Assembly (NCBI GenBank): GCA_027886185.1
Contig: WOAB01000893.1
Coordinates: 1,612,001-1,676,000, forward strand
Direction of reading: 5' to 3'
DNA from: Rheum nobile
Lineage: Eukaryota > Streptophyta > Magnoliopsida > Caryophyllales > Polygonaceae
Length of the DNA: 64,000 bases
Shown: piece after piece, positions 21,740 to 33,572 of the stretch
Numbering within the stretch: position 1 is the stretch's first letter
Layout of the letters: each line of letters starts with the position of its first letter
Notes under the pieces: model-generated
The model's input: only the letters and a program-made list of their open reading frames with translations
What the model was told of the DNA's origin: nothing
Database searches by the model: none
Position numbers and translations under genes: made by a program

Positions 21740-21990
21740 AAACCGCGCCCGCGGAAATAATTTCATGCCCGCGGATTTCGCTCTGCCATGATCTCTACTT
21801 CTTGCTTGCGGCCTTCACTTAGTGGCTTCGCCTTCATCTTCAATGTCTTCACAATATGCACTAAAATTCACCATATCACTACTTCTTCTCTAAAACTCAA
21901 TTCTCCTAAAATTTCTTCTAGACCCACACAAAATGGTACCTAATATCCAGTAACAACTCCTAGTTATGCACTACAAAGTAGAGCGGATCA
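21740..21990 (-). repeat. A2 LTR stub 1 (251 bp)
   Basis: It matches the first 250 bp of the complete A2 LTR (minus start TGATCCGCTC at 21990) and stops at the first CCGCGCCCGCGG motif, where copia sequence begins. About 1 kb of LTR toward U5 is missing. Confidence 0.85.
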
Positions 21991-23353
21991 AATTCCCCCA
22001 TGCTTAAACCTTGCTCGTCCTCGAGTAAGCTAATAGAAACCTACTCCTCCAATGAAATACCCAAGGTCTCAGGAAGCACAACAAAACAATCTCCACTAAG
22101 AACTACACCTAATCATGAATCTTTACAGTACCAACAAAATCAACACAACACAACACACAAGCTTAAAGGAAAGCAGAGTACTTCCCCCAAGCTTAACCCG
22201 AACACCATAGAGTGAATAAAAATATCTAATCCTAGCTCCAGTCTATCTTCTTATAACTCCCGAAGTGACCTACCCGAATCCTCCTTATGACTCCACCACT
22301 TATGTCGCCACGCCAGGAAAAATGAGGAATCCTAATAATCACTCCTCTTCTTTTCACTCATTTTGCCCAGGCGCCCTTTCGGGTTTTCACCTAGCCACTC
22401 ATTTCATTTTTCTATATATGGTCTTACAATTCCTCACATCACTCTACAACCTCTTATTATCCCATCCTAATGCAGGTCTGAGCCACCTGCTTATTGCCTA
22501 AGCCTCCCTTTCGGGTTTTCAGCTTAGCCCAGGATTTTATTTTCTTTTTTCTTTTCTTTTTTTTTACTTTTTTTTCTTTCTCAGACAACTAGCAAGTATA
22601 GATCACTCCCCCATGCTTAAATATTGCATTGTCCTCAATGTAATGAAAGACTAAAAGATGAAGCACTGGGGAAGGCAAGAAAAGTACTCACACCGTCGCC
22701 GAGGTGGCCTGGTCTTGGATGTTGGTGCTAGCGGTAAATCAGTGAAAACACAAGTCTCTGGTGCTGCGGAGGTCCTACTCAAGCAAACTCCACGTGCAAC
22801 CAAATAGATCCACTGTAAGGTGAAGTGGCATATCAAAGAAACGGGGTTGCACGAGCCTTCTAAGAACACATATTTGGAGCCCTAGTGTAATCGTGTAGCG
22901 GGCTCTATCGCTCCAAATCAATCATTGTATCTGCAGTTGGCTCTAGAGCTCCTCCTCATCAGCTGTCGAATGTCGGGCCATCATCGGTGCCAAAAAAAAT
23001 TGTCGGGCTAATGTCTCCTCCTTGGCAGTATGATGTGCGCCGGCTCTCAGAGTAAAAATCAGACAGTTGAGCCGCGATCGCGGTTTTAAGGCCGCGGTCG
23101 CGGTGTCTTCAGAATTCTTTTTTTTCTTTTTTTTCGGAGGAGTGGGCTTACAGTTTTAAAACCGCGGTCGCGGTTTTGCGTCTGTTGCTTGGCTGATTCT
23201 GTCTTCGAAACTCCAACCCACAATTTAGTCTAAAAACGAAACGAAAATATGGATAACTTGAGAAGAAAAAGACATGAAAGGAATTACATACCTCGGGTTG
23301 CCTCCCGAGCAGCGCCTTGGTTACTGTCGTGGCTCGACATAGTGCCCTTCAAA
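21991..23353 (-). other. A2 copy 1 post-protease region (3' UTR)
   Basis: On the minus strand: hairpin CTCGGGAGGCAACCCGAG (23309-23292) followed by GTATGT, CCGCGGTCGCGG motifs at 23075-23175, the internal hairpin/polypurine cassette (about 22640-22605), tetraloop-like motifs and the terminal polypurine tract (22000-21991). No coding frame can be supported. Confidence 0.7.
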
Positions 23354-24075
23354 TCAACTTGGGTTGTCCACACCAACCGAACACTTGGGATCACAATCAG
23401 GAGGGTGTCTCTTTGCACCATCAATGTTGTATTCGACCCTCAGCCCATCAAACTCCATGGTGAGTGAACCACTACTCACATCGATCTTTGTGTTCGCCGT
23501 TTTCATAAACGGCCTACCCAACATCACAGGGGCTGCGTGCTTGTCTTGTCCCGTATCCATCACAAAGAAATCAGCAAGGAAAATCAGCTTATCGACCTCT
23601 ACCAAAACATCTTGCACGATTCCTTTAGGATACACAGTAGACATATCCGCCAATTGAATCGCCGTTCCTGTCTTCTGCAATGGTCCAAGCCCCAAAGATT
23701 CATACAGCGAGAGAGGCAACACATTTATAGATGCACCCAAATCCAGTATGGCTTTATCGAAGGTGGTGTCACCTATCTTGCATGGAATACTGAACATGCC
23801 TGGGTCACTGCACTTCTTGGGCATTCACTTTTGTAGCATAGCGGACACATTCTCATTTACCTGGACCTTCTTCTTAGTTTTCTCTCTTTTCTTCCTCTTA
23901 ATCTTGCACAATTCCTTCAAAAATTTTGCATAGCGAGGGATGCTCTTAATCGGTGTGATCAACGGAATATTTACCTCGCAATTACTGAAGGTTTCAAAGA
24001 TCTCATTGTCGTTCTCCGGCCTTCTGGTATCCTTTAGCGCCTCAGGGAATGGCGCGGGTGGCTTCAGCGAGCCGA
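23354..24075 (-). pseudogene. A2 copy 1 Athila protease, one nonsense codon
   Basis: From PPAPFPEALKDTRRP through PRYAKFLKELCKIK to the aspartic protease: MPKKCSDPGMFSIPCKIGD, AILDLGAS (catalytic Asp), VMLGRPFMKTANTKID. A stop splits the region just before MPKKCSD (near 23825). It ends GVDNPS, 44 nt before the hairpin, with no RT downstream. It is nearly identical to copy 2 at 36530. Confidence 0.82.
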
Positions 24076-24458
24076 GCAGAGGAAAATATGGACGAACGTG
24101 GTCGTCTTGGACGTCAACAGGGAAACCGCGGTCGCAGTTTGGGACCCGCGGTCACGTTTCCACTTCTGGCAAATCTGGTACATCAGGAGGAAATCTGCGG
24201 TCGTGGAAATTTTTCCGCGGTCGCGGATCGTTACGCTGTTCGTCCGAATTTTCGGCATTTTTTTAGGGTTCTCCAGAGGAACTTCTCCGATCGCGGAAAT
24301 TTGGCCGTGGGTGCGGAAAAACTTGTTGATCGCCCTCCGAATTTTCTTCGTTTTGCAGAGAGTGGTCTGGCACCAAACCGCGGTCGCGATTTCTCCTCAG
24401 CAGCCTCCGTTATTTCCTTCCATTGCGTTCCACTCCTTAGCGTCATCGCGCTGACTTT

Positions 24459-25770
24459 CTACACTGGATTCAATTCCGTCTGTGACTGGAGTTTACGCGC
24501 ATCCCTACCCTCCAGTCTACCCACTGCTAGAGAGATCTGCCCAACCTGCTTCTCCAAGTTCTGAATACTGGACTTGGTCTCATGCTGAAATTGTATCATG
24601 TTGTTCTGCACGGTGGACACCGTCTGAGTAATACCGGTCATGCACTGCGCAAGAGACTTGATCTGGTCGTCAAAAGACATAGATGAACCGGAACTTTGGC
24701 CTTGAGGTCTAGGCTCGTATTATGGTATGAACTGTTGTTGACCTCCAGACTACTGAAATTGTAGTTGGCGTGGTGGCAACTGTTGTGGCCTCGGGTGGAA
24801 CTCCTAGTCATCACGGCCCTGAGGAGGATTCTTCTGGTTCCCGTACCTCAAATTAGGGTGATCTCTCCACCCTGGATTATAGGTGTTCGAGTACGGGTCA
24901 TATCTTGGCCTCTGCGGCCCAAAACCTCCTATAGCATTTACTTCAGTTGTGGGCTCCTGCAACGTTGGACACGCATCTGTGGGGTGCATCGTATCATAGC
25001 ATATGCCACAGGCCTTGACCTGCTGCTGGTTGCCTTTAACCATGAAATGCCTCATCATCTCCTTCATCTCAGCCATCTCATAAAGTAGCGAGGACGATGG
25101 CTGAGAATCTACGGCCTTAACTTCTTGAGAACTTGCTTTCTTGCTGAATTGTCATGAGCCCTCAGATAGCTAAAAGAATATCTCGAATGCTGTAGTCGGC
25201 GTCTTGTTCAGAATCATACCACCACAGTCCGCGTTCACCATTTTGCGCTCATCATCAAGAAGTCCACCATACAGATATAGAACAAGGTCTTGGTCTGAAT
25301 AACCATGGTATGGACAACTTGATATCAACCTATTGAACCTCTCATAATACTCATACAACGTCTCAATGGCATGTTGTTCGATGTTGCTAATGTTCCTCTT
25401 CAAGCTATTGAGCTTCGTTGCAGGGAAGTATTTCTCCAGGAAGGCTTTCCTCATCTTATCTATGCTTCCTGGGGCCAAATAATAGAACCAAACATTGGCC
25501 GCCTCCTTCAGAGAGAAAGGAAAGGCCCTCAGCTTGATCTGGTCCTCAGTAATGTTCCTTGGCTTCATGCTGCTGCAGACATCGTGAAATTCAGAGAGAT
25601 GCTTGTTGGGGTCTTCTCCACTCATCCCATGGAAGTGGGATAGTAAATAATCAACCCATATTTGAGCTCAAAATTCACGCCATCAGCAAGCTCCGGAAAC
25701 TGAACAGCAAGCGTCTGCTGTTCTAGATTCGGCACAGTCAACTGCCTCAAAGTCTGTTCCTCAACCATCT
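24459..25770 (-). pseudogene. A2 copy 1 Athila gag, N-terminally truncated and broken
   Basis: Recognisable gag core (MSGEDPNKHLSEFHDVCSS, EAANVWFYYLAPGSID, AFLEKYFPATKLNSL, YEYYERFNRLISSCPYHG), zinc knuckle CGICYDTMHPTDAC near 25000, a Gln-rich stretch and a DDQIKSLAQ coiled-coil tail. It is cut at 25770 in the MVEEQTLRQLT segment, where LTR stub 2 begins. Stops interrupt it near 24750 and 25085-25170. The protease linker (24075-24458) holds several CCGCGGTCGCGG-like motifs. Confidence 0.8.
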
Positions 25771-26019
25771 CAAACCGCGCCCGTGGAAATAATTCTGCGC
25801 CCGCGGATTTGGCTCTGCCGTGATCTCTACTTCTCGCTTGCGGCCTTCACTTGGTGGCTTCGCCTTCATCTTCAATGTCTTCACAATATGCACTAAAATC
25901 CACCATATCACTACTTCTCTAAAACTCGATTCTCCTAAAATGTCTTCTAAACCCACACAAAATGGTACCTAATATCCAGTAACAACTCCTAGTTACGCAC
26001 TACAAAGTAGAGTGGATTA
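25771..26019 (-). repeat. A2 LTR stub 2 (249 bp)
   Basis: It is the same truncated LTR piece as 21740-21990, here joined to gag of copy 1 instead of copia. The break is again at the first CCGCGCCCG motif (TCTCAAACCGCGCCC at 25769-25783). Confidence 0.85.
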
Positions 26020-27239
26020 AATTCCCCCATGCTTAAACCTTGCTCGTCCTCGAGTAAGCTAATAGAAACCTACTCCTCCAATGAAATACCCAAGGTCTCA
26101 GGAATCACAACAAAACTATCTCCACTAAGAACTGCACCTAAACATGAATCTTCATAGTACCAACAAAATCAACACAACACACAAGCTTAAAGGAAAGCAG
26201 AGTACTTTCCCCAAGCTTAACCCGAACACCATAGAGTGAATAAAAATATCTAATCCTAGCTCCAGTCTATCTTCTTATAACTCCCAAAGTGACCTACCCG
26301 AATCCTCGTTATGACTCCACCACTTATGTCGTCACACAAGGAAAAATGAGGAATCCTAATAATCACTCCTCTTCTTTTCACTCATTTTGCCCAGGCGCCC
26401 TTTCAGGTTTTCACCTAGCCACTCATTTCATTTTTCTATAGATGGGCTCACAATTCCTCACATCACTCTACAACCTCTTATTACCCCAGCCTAATGTTGG
26501 TCTGGTCCACCTGCTTATTGCCTAAGCCGCCCTTTCGGGTTTTCAGCTTAGCCTAGGATTTTTATTTTTTTATTTTTTCTTTCTTTCTTTCTCAGACGAC
26601 TAGCAAGTATAGATCACTTCTCCATGCTTAAATATTGCATTGTCCTCAATGTAATGAAAGACTAAAAGATGAAGCACTAGGGAAGGCAAGAAAAGTACTC
26701 ACACCGTCGTCGAGGTGGCCTGGTCTTGGATGTTGGTGCTGGCGGTAAATCAGTGAAAACACAAGTCTCTGGTGTTGCGGCAGTCCTACTCAAGCAAACT
26801 CCACGTGCAACCAAATAGATCCATTGTAAGGTAAAGTGGCATATCAAAGAAACGGGGTTGCACGGGGCTTCTAAGAACACAGATTTGGAGCCCTAGTGTA
26901 ATCGTGTAGCGGGCTCTATCGCTCCAAATCAATCATCGTATCTGCAGTGGGCTCTAAAGCTCCTCCTCATCAGCTGTTGAATGTCGGGCCATCATCGGTG
27001 CCAAATAAAAATGTCGGGCTAATGTCTCCTCCTTGGCAGCATGATGCGCGCCGACTCTCGGAGTAAAAAACGGGCAGCTAAGCCGCGATCGCGGTTTAAA
27101 GGCCGCGGTCGCGGTGTCTTCAGAATTCTTTTTTTATTATATATATTTTTTTAGATTTTTTTTTCCGGAGGAGTGGACTTACAGTGGTAAAACCGCGGTC
27201 GCGGATAATTTTCCGCGGTCGCGGTTTTGTGTCTGTTGC
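26020..27239 (-). other. A2 copy 2 3' UTR, left of element C
   Basis: It carries the same blocks as 21991-23200: terminal polypurine tract next to the LTR stub, tetraloop-like motifs, internal cassette near 26620-26660, and CCGCGGTCGCGG motifs at 27080-27230. Element C inserted at 27240; the hairpin side resumes at 36374. No coding frame. Confidence 0.75.
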
Positions 27240-28546
27240 TGATCAGCGCTACTTTGTAGGGTTTAACTAGGAGTTGTTACTGGTGTTTTGGGTGCTATTT
27301 GGAGATGTTTAGAGCACAATTGTAGAGATTGGAGTTGAAGAGAAGAAGTATGATTATGGTGGTTTGGAGAAGCTAAATGAAGATTTATTGAAGATGAGAA
27401 GGAAGCCACCCAAGAAGACGAAGAGAAACCAAGTGGAGAAGTGCTACAAAAGTGAGGGCCGCGGTCGCGGAATCAACTCGAGGCGAAGAGCAAGAAATCC
27501 GAAGTTCCGCAATCGCAGAATTCCGAGGGCGTGGTCGTGGAAAAGCCGAGAGCAACTTTGATATTTCCGCAATCGCGGAAGCTTTAGCCGCGATCGCAGA
27601 AATTTGTGTCATCAGCGCGTCCGAAGTTTCAAAGATTAACTTTTATTTTATTTATTTCCTTTTCTTTTTATTTCTTTTATTCCGGTTAGATTATTTTGTT
27701 TCCTTTTAGATTATGTTTGTTATCTTTTAGTTTTAGGTTTTGGGTTAGGTTATTTAACCTAATTTTCTCAGCCACTTTCAGGCATTCAGATCCTAGACTA
27801 TTATTCAGAATTGTTTTTCCTTTGAGTTATGAAGAACTAAGCACCTTTGCTTAGTCCGACAATTGAAGCCGTCATTTGATATATGATTATGAGGTTATAA
27901 TTCTATTCCTATTCCTTTGGATTATATATTTTCTCTTGAGCTTATTTTTATTGATTTCACTTGTTGGACGCAACTAGTTGTTATTGGTAATTGTCTATTG
28001 CTAGGGTTTGGATATTTCAGGTTACGATTCTTTATCTTGTGTAGCATCCATGATATTCTAGGACTGGTAGGACTAGTTTATTGTGAAAGAGAATTGATTA
28101 TATGTTAAATACTGCGGGTCATGGTGTTGCATGTATCCTGGTTAATTCCTATGCTTCTTGCTGCTATTGAATTAAATCTTGAAGGTTGGTAGGGATTGTT
28201 TAATAGTTAGGGTTACCAAGACGGGTAGGACTGGTAACTATATCATAATAGGGACAGGAATAATCATAGGAAGGAATAGAGATAACCTAGGACCAATCAA
28301 TCATATAAATGGTGGATATTTGTCTGGCTAAGTGTTTTTTCCCCAATTGATTACAACCTTTGTTTTACTTTACTTTGTTTACTTGCAAACCAAACAACCA
28401 ATTCCCCCCTTTGTTACTTTGACACACTCATCTGCATTAAGAAAGATAACTCCTCCCTGTGGGATTCGACCCTTGCTTGCCTATTCTACTAGTTTAGGTT
28501 TTTAAGGATTTTACTTTGATTGGGCACACGACTTTAGCCTCTATCA
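27240..28546 (+). repeat. Element C 5' LTR
   Basis: 1307 bp from TGATCAGCGCTACTTTG to TTAGCCTCTATCA, matching the solo LTR at 13107-14428. GC-rich CCGCGGTCGCGG and decayed CCGCAATCGCGG motifs occupy 27460-27600. U5 motif GGGATTCGACCC is at 28461-28472, 74 nt from the LTR end. Confidence 0.9.
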
Positions 28547-28549
28547 AAT

Positions 28550-28567
28550 TGGCGCTGTTGCCGGGGA
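28550..28567 (+). other. Element C primer binding site (tRNA-Asp type)
   Basis: TGGCGCTGTTGCCGGGGA has one change from the D and G sites and starts 3 nt after the LTR. Confidence 0.88.
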
Positions 28568-28624
28568 GGCAAGTTTTAAATTTTCTTTGTGTTTGTTTGT
28601 GTGCCAACTTTTGTGTGGACCTAT

Positions 28625-29593
28625 TGATGTGAATCCTTCCCATCAAGTCAAATCCTCCGAGCCAAGGTGCTCACCAAGGCTAGCCAACCTTGAACCTAGC
28701 CGAGAAGAGCCATCAAGCCAAGAAGAGGGCGCTCCTATGAGACTCACATGAGCCAAGGCAAGGGACCTACAAGCCAAGATCCACCTTGGACTCGCCACAC
28801 TTGGGCCAACATCTAGTCGTCTAGGAGACTTCTTCTCCTTGATGACTATCTCGGCGCCAAACGAGGCCTAAGGCACTTTTCAAGGGCATTTAGTTCATGA
28901 CATTTTTAAGACCTTGGTTTAGCATTTTATGCATGAATTTTAGGAGTTAATTTCTGCAATTAAACTCAAGTGGGACGGCTTGCTAGGGTATATGGCCGCC
29001 GCCCCCCCTTCATTTGTTCTTTAGCTTATCTTTGAATCCAAAAACACTCTCAAGAGAGAATTTTCATCGTTAAGCTCATGCAAATTTGCTTCTTTGTGAG
29101 TCATATCAAAGCAGCCAAATTGCTCCTTGAATCCCCTTGGTGAGTCACATCCAAGCTAGATTCAAGAAACCTTGTTCTTCGTGGTGTGTCATATCCACAT
29201 AGAGCAAGCTACCCCTCGGCTCCTCCATCTTCCACCGCCGCCACTTTCACCCCTCAAAGTACACTCCATATGCCAGCCAACCACCACCAAGCGCCACCTC
29301 CAACGCACCAACGCCTCCCTCAAACTGAAACCTTAATCGCTTCCCCATCGCTAGGGTTTCCTCCAACATCACCTCACTTCCACCCTCCATAAATCGAGGC
29401 CCACGTCGGCGCCACCAGGCCCCTCTTGCACCACCATTCCTAACATCCTCCACCACCATTGGAGACCAAGACCGCCGCCAACCTCATCCAGTGCCTCCCT
29501 ACAGCCCGCTTCAAAGATCGCCTCCCCGGGTTGCCGAAGGTTATCGTCCGGCCAAACTCTTGCACTGAAGCTCGCCCAAGTCGATCCTTGTCA
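28625..29593 (+). repeat. Element E 5' LTR
   Basis: It is 969 bp and begins directly after element C leader sequence (GTGTGGACCTAT). The TCA end is 2 nt before the primer site. The body is rich in GCCAAG/CAAGCC words, unlike the Athila LTRs around it. No second LTR is present to confirm the ends. Confidence 0.75.
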
Positions 29594-29595
29594 AG

Positions 29596-29608
29596 TGGTA
29601 TCAGAGCC
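29596..29608 (+). other. Element E primer binding site (initiator tRNA-Met type)
   Basis: TGGTATCAGAGCC is the standard complement of the tRNA-Met 3' end used by many plant LTR retrotransposons. It separates E from the surrounding Athila elements, which use tRNA-Asp. The 29609-30555 leader shows only an A-rich run near 30160-30190. Confidence 0.92.
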
Positions 29609-30555
29609 ACGCAAGGTTTGGCCTTCTAATCTGTCCTTTTTTTAGTGCAAATTGTTCATTAGAAGTGCAAGCTTAGGTTTCCTAGTCTTTCACTTCCGAT
29701 TTTGGCCTTGAGTTGTGTTTATCTCCATTGTTGTCTTGAAATCTTTTGCTTGCTTCGACTTCTGAATTTCCTGAGGTTGAAGAAGACCGTTGGCATACTA
29801 AAATCCAGTTACAAAACAAGGAAACCCGTTACACAATTCTGCCATCATTTGCTAGTGAATTACTTACCATAATTGGCTTTTATTTCCTTATTTGCTAGCA
29901 TTCATTGACCCCTATTTGCAGCCAATCCTTAGCCACGTTTGTTACCTTGCTTTTGGTGTATATTCTTGCTTACTAAGTTGCTGCATAAATCAAGTAGTGG
30001 ACTTAGGTTAATGGAATTTCACTTTCACATACCTTGTGGCTAAGACAACACCGAAATTGTGCAAAAAGGAAGATTGTTGGTGTGATTGTTCTCGAAATTT
30101 TGTGAGACTTTGTTTGCTATTTCAGTATTGTATTAAGCTTCAAATCTTGTAGCTTTGCTCAAAAAAAAAAGATAAAAAAAAAGAAGAAAAGTGCTCAAGA
30201 AAAACCCGGCCTAAATAGGAGAGGCCATAGAAAAAGTGAGCCATTGAAGAGCAATTCCGTTTTCTTCTCTTTCTTTTGTTTTACGTGAGGTGTTGGTTTG
30301 TTTGTGGTTGCTTGGGTGTGATAGTGGTCGGTACCTTCCTTGCTATTGCTTGTTGCTCCGACTTGGTAGTGAAAATATACACCAATTTTTGTCTTCCCCA
30401 CAAACCCTAGCTCGTAACCTCACTTGAGCTTGTCATTTCTTGTGGATATTTTGTGCTTGGAAATTACAGATTTTGAGGACCCTTGTGTGTGCTCAAGGGA
30501 CCATTTGCTTTGATTATTTTATGGTTGTGCTTTGAGTGCTTTTGCTAGGTTTATC

Positions 30556-32109
30556 ATGGGAGACAACCTCAAGGAATCCGGTGGGGGCAAAAGCGCCTTG
30601 ACCATCAATGAGCCACCCACCCTACAATCTGTAATGGAGGCCCTAAGAGGGATAGAAAGCCGTCTTGATGGGCAATTGATGGAAATCCAACAAGAAAACC
30701 AAGCGAGCATGAGAAGGCTAGAGGCTAGGATAGAGACCTCCGAGCACAAGTTGGACGACATGTCAAGGATTTGTGTGAGCATTCTTCCCTCACAAGTGGA
30801 GGCCCAATCTTCACACAACAAGCCCGGTGACATGGCTATGCCACTCTTGCCCGGCGCCTCCACCAACCAAGCACCGGCCATTCCTTCCTCTAGTGGCGTC
30901 CAAGGTATGACTCTTCCTATTTCCGCGCCTATAACTTCTATATTTCCAGCCGTGGCCACTAATTTTTCAGGACAAGATGTGAGGAGGCTCCATGAAGAGG
31001 TGAATGCCACCTATGAGCCACAAGGGAGCCAAACTAGGCTCACGGCGCCTCTCACCCTTCCCGTAAGAAATGTCCAAGGCCAAGGCTTGGGGCGTGCAGC
31101 TGGGCAAGGCGCAAGGAATGAGGAGATGTTTGATCAAGGAGATAGGTATTGGAGGCAACAAGAACCCTTCCTACAAGGAGGCCGAGGCTACTACCCTCCA
31201 AGGCAATATGACTATGATCAACCAAGGATGCCCAAGACCAACTTGTACGTGGAGAAGTTTGGCAAGTCGGCTGACCCGGAAGAGTGCCTCCATTGGATTA
31301 ACAAGACCGAACAAGTCTTTGATTTCCAAGGCCTCAATGATGCCCAACGAGTTGCCGTGGCTAGCATCCGCTTTGAGGGCTTTGCGGACCAATGGTGGGC
31401 CGAGGACAAGGAGGAGAGAGCACAAGCCGGCTATGACCCCATAGACACTTGGGAAGAGCTCAAGTTGGCACTGAAGCATAGATTTGTTTCGGAGAACTTT
31501 GCAGCCCGGATTCATGAGAGACTACAACAACTCAAACAAGGTACTAGAACCCCGGATGAGTATTACAAAGAGTTGAAAACTTTATTGTTTAGATCCGGTA
31601 TTAAATTTCCTAACGAGTATGTTGTGTCTAAATTTGTTGAGAATTTGAATCATGAGCTTAAGGCAATTGTCACATTGCAAGACTTTGCAAGAGGCACCTC
31701 GGTGGAAGAGGTCCTCCATTATACTAACCATGTTTATAGGACATTGCCCCAAAAGAAGAGCTATCCACCTAGTTCAAGCTCAAGGTCGTGGAGTAATGCA
31801 AGCTCAAGCAACTCCAACTACACTCCAAGGCGCCAAGAACCAAGGCAAGAAGCCGGCACCATGCAGCCAAGAAGAGAACCACCGAGGCTATCCCCACAAC
31901 CGAGAAGGAAAGGAGAGCCAAGGACAAGTGAGATCAAGTGCTTCAAGTGTCTAGGCCGCGGGCATATGGCCAAGGACTGCCCCTCTCGCCGCCAAGTGTT
32001 GCTCAACACAATAGGGGAATATGAGTCGGATGATGAGATGCTTGAGGAGCCCGGAGACGTAGAGGAAGAGGAGGAGGAATTACAAGTCAAGGCCCAGACA
32101 CAAGGATAG
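30556..32109 (+). CDS. Chromovirus gag, intact (element E)
   Basis: A 517-residue frame starting MGDNLKESGGGK; an ATG eight codons upstream is less likely. An N-terminal coiled-coil region (VMEALRGIESRLDG...) precedes the Retrotrans_gag domain: TNLYVEKFGKSADPEECLHW, FEGFADQWWAED, TWEELKLALKHRFVSENF, RTPDEYYKELKTL. After a Ser/Arg-rich stretch is one zinc knuckle, CFKCLGRGHMAKDC, near residue 460, then an acidic tail. Gag forms the particle and binds RNA. The frame is complete although the element is truncated. Codon use is more GC-rich than in neighbouring Athila ORFs. Confidence 0.9.
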   Translation: MGDNLKESGGGKSALTINEPPTLQSVMEALRGIESRLDGQLMEIQQENQASMRRLEARIETSEHKLDDMSRICVSILPSQVEAQSSHNKPGDMAMPLLPGASTNQAPAIPSSSGVQGMTLPISAPITSIFPAVATNFSGQDVRRLHEEVNATYEPQGSQTRLTAPLTLPVRNVQGQGLGRAAGQGARNEEMFDQGDRYWRQQEPFLQGGRGYYPPRQYDYDQPRMPKTNLYVEKFGKSADPEECLHWINKTEQVFDFQGLNDAQRVAVASIRFEGFADQWWAEDKEERAQAGYDPIDTWEELKLALKHRFVSENFAARIHERLQQLKQGTRTPDEYYKELKTLLFRSGIKFPNEYVVSKFVENLNHELKAIVTLQDFARGTSVEEVLHYTNHVYRTLPQKKSYPPSSSSRSWSNASSSNSNYTPRRQEPRQEAGTMQPRREPPRLSPQPRRKGEPRTSEIKCFKCLGRGHMAKDCPSRRQVLLNTIGEYESDDEMLEEPGDVEEEEEELQVKAQTQG

Positions 32110-32115
32110 TGCTTT

Positions 32116-32449
32116 ATGGTTAAAAGGTCACTTATAGCCAATGAGGCGCCAACCCCTCCCAACCAAAGAGAAACCATCTTCCACACAAGATGTCTCATCC
32201 AAGGTAAACTTTGCAACCTTATTATAGATGGAGGCTCTTGTTGCAACATAGTAGATCAAGAGGTAGTGAAAAGGTTTGCTCTCCCTACTATTCCTCATGC
32301 TCAACCTTATACTCTTTGTTGGCTGAATTCTAACACTCCTTTGAAGGTTAGTGAACAAGCTAAGATAAGCTTTTCCATAGGGGGATACAAGGATGAGGTC
32401 GTGTGTGATGTATTGCCCATGACTGCATGCCATGTCCTCTTGGGACGGA
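32116..32449 (+). pseudogene. Chromovirus protease, truncated by rearrangement
   Basis: FHTRCLIQGKLCNLIIDGGS carries the catalytic Asp in the DGGSC form usual for Reina-like and related clades, followed by VVKRFALPT, YTLCWLNSNTPLKV and VVCDVLPMTACHVLLGR. Similarity ends at LLGR (about 32449). The frame runs to 32580, but that tail is inverted gypsy LTR sequence, not pol. RT and integrase are absent. Confidence 0.85.
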
Positions 32450-32799
32450 AACTTATCAAAAACACCGTTTGCGTCCATAGTCGCTCTAGCCTTCACAGGA
32501 CGGCAACTTATCTGATGTGCCGAATTGAACGGATGACACCAGCCAACCATACGGAGAATAATTACGGTTGGTTAGTCTAATGAAAGACTATGCAAGGATA
32601 CAAAGAAGATGATTCGAGTAGTTGTATTAGGTTAGACTCATCGCTCCTTGAATAATAACCGACGACGATAGTCAACCACCATACTTCTACTGGAAGATAT
32701 CAAAAGGCATGAACAAGAGAAGATCCTAGAGACCGAGTCTCGCAGCAATCAACACAAAAGAAGACTCCAATGAATTGAGTCTTATCGGAAGTATGACAA

Positions 32800-33572
32800 T
32801 GTTGGGAAACATAAATAATTTCATACAAGCGTTCAAAAATGACTTGATGTTTCGGTTCACGACCAACCTCACCGCTTAACGCGAATCCAGATTGGAAAGA
32901 GAACGGTACTCTGATCAAAGTCAAGACGAGTTTTCCTAGCTGCACTATTCCCTAGCTGCACTACTCGTCTGATGTATATTTAATCATGTGCTACGACGGC
33001 ACGTATCTTATTTAATTCCAAAACGCGCATGACGTTATAGGCTTTTAAATATATGTATCGCCATGAGGGACATATATTGAATATATGTTTCGCCATGAGG
33101 GACATATAGGATATATGTTTCGCCATGAGGGACATACTCCTGAAGGGAATGAATTCCAAGGTTTGTAGCACCAGCTAAGTGCCACCATCTCTATACTTAG
33201 CGTATAGAGATCGGTCATGACCCATAGAATGATGTTAGGGGTTTTGCCGCCCTACACACCATTTAGTATTATAAAGAAACGACTGGACGTCGAATAGTCC
33301 AACGTTCCTGACTACTCGTGCTAACTAAACAGTTCAACACAGTAATAATCATATCACAGTCCTCTAGACTATCATCAATATAATATAGATATTCATAATA
33401 GCGTTGTTCTAACAGATATACAACTTATTATAATATAATATTCTTTTCATATTGTTGCCCTCCCGGCAATCCTCATAAAATATATATCTATAATAGAGTT
33501 GTTCAAACAGATATATAACTTATTATAATATTATATTTTAATCCATATCATTTATCAAAACTGTTCCCAACA
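32800..33572. repeat. Candidate copia-type solo LTR
   Basis: A 773-bp block has the inverted ends TGTTGGGAAAC and CTGTTCCCAACA, a common copia LTR terminus. The flanks gacaa and aaaca do not match, so no target duplication supports it, and it could be an integral part of the surrounding LTR. AT-rich ATAATATAAT stretches flank 33420-33540. Confidence 0.4.
33049..33140. repeat. Three tandem copies of a motif of about 30 bp
   Basis: Three copies of ATATATGTTTCGCCATGAGG followed by GACATA (the first with GTATCG) follow each other, with short variable joins. Tandem motifs of this kind are often enhancer repeats in LTR U3 regions; that role here is an inference. Confidence 0.75.

Larger units (their letters stand above)
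28625..32449 (+). mobile_element. Element E: Reina-like chromovirus, 5' LTR to protease, truncated
   Basis: LTR 28625-29593 (TGATGTGAATCC to CCTTGTCA), a tRNA-Met primer site, a leader of about 950 nt, an intact gag and the start of protease. It is cut at about 32449 inside protease, where inverted gypsy LTR sequence begins. The flank cctat precedes it, but the matching flank is gone. The DGGSC protease motif and the gag style point to a chromovirus rather than Athila. Confidence 0.85.

Noticed and set aside
23354..23837. Plus-strand ORFs opposite A2 protease (also at 36540-37012)
   Set aside because: They are antisense shadows of the conserved protease frame.
32450..32580. Continuation of chromovirus protease into pol
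   Set aside because: The frame stays open, but the sequence is the inverse of window positions about 200-330 (gypsy LTR).
32800..33572. Confident solo copia LTR
   Set aside because: Terminal inverted ends fit, but the flanking 5-mers gacaa and aaaca do not match, so it is kept only as a low-confidence candidate.
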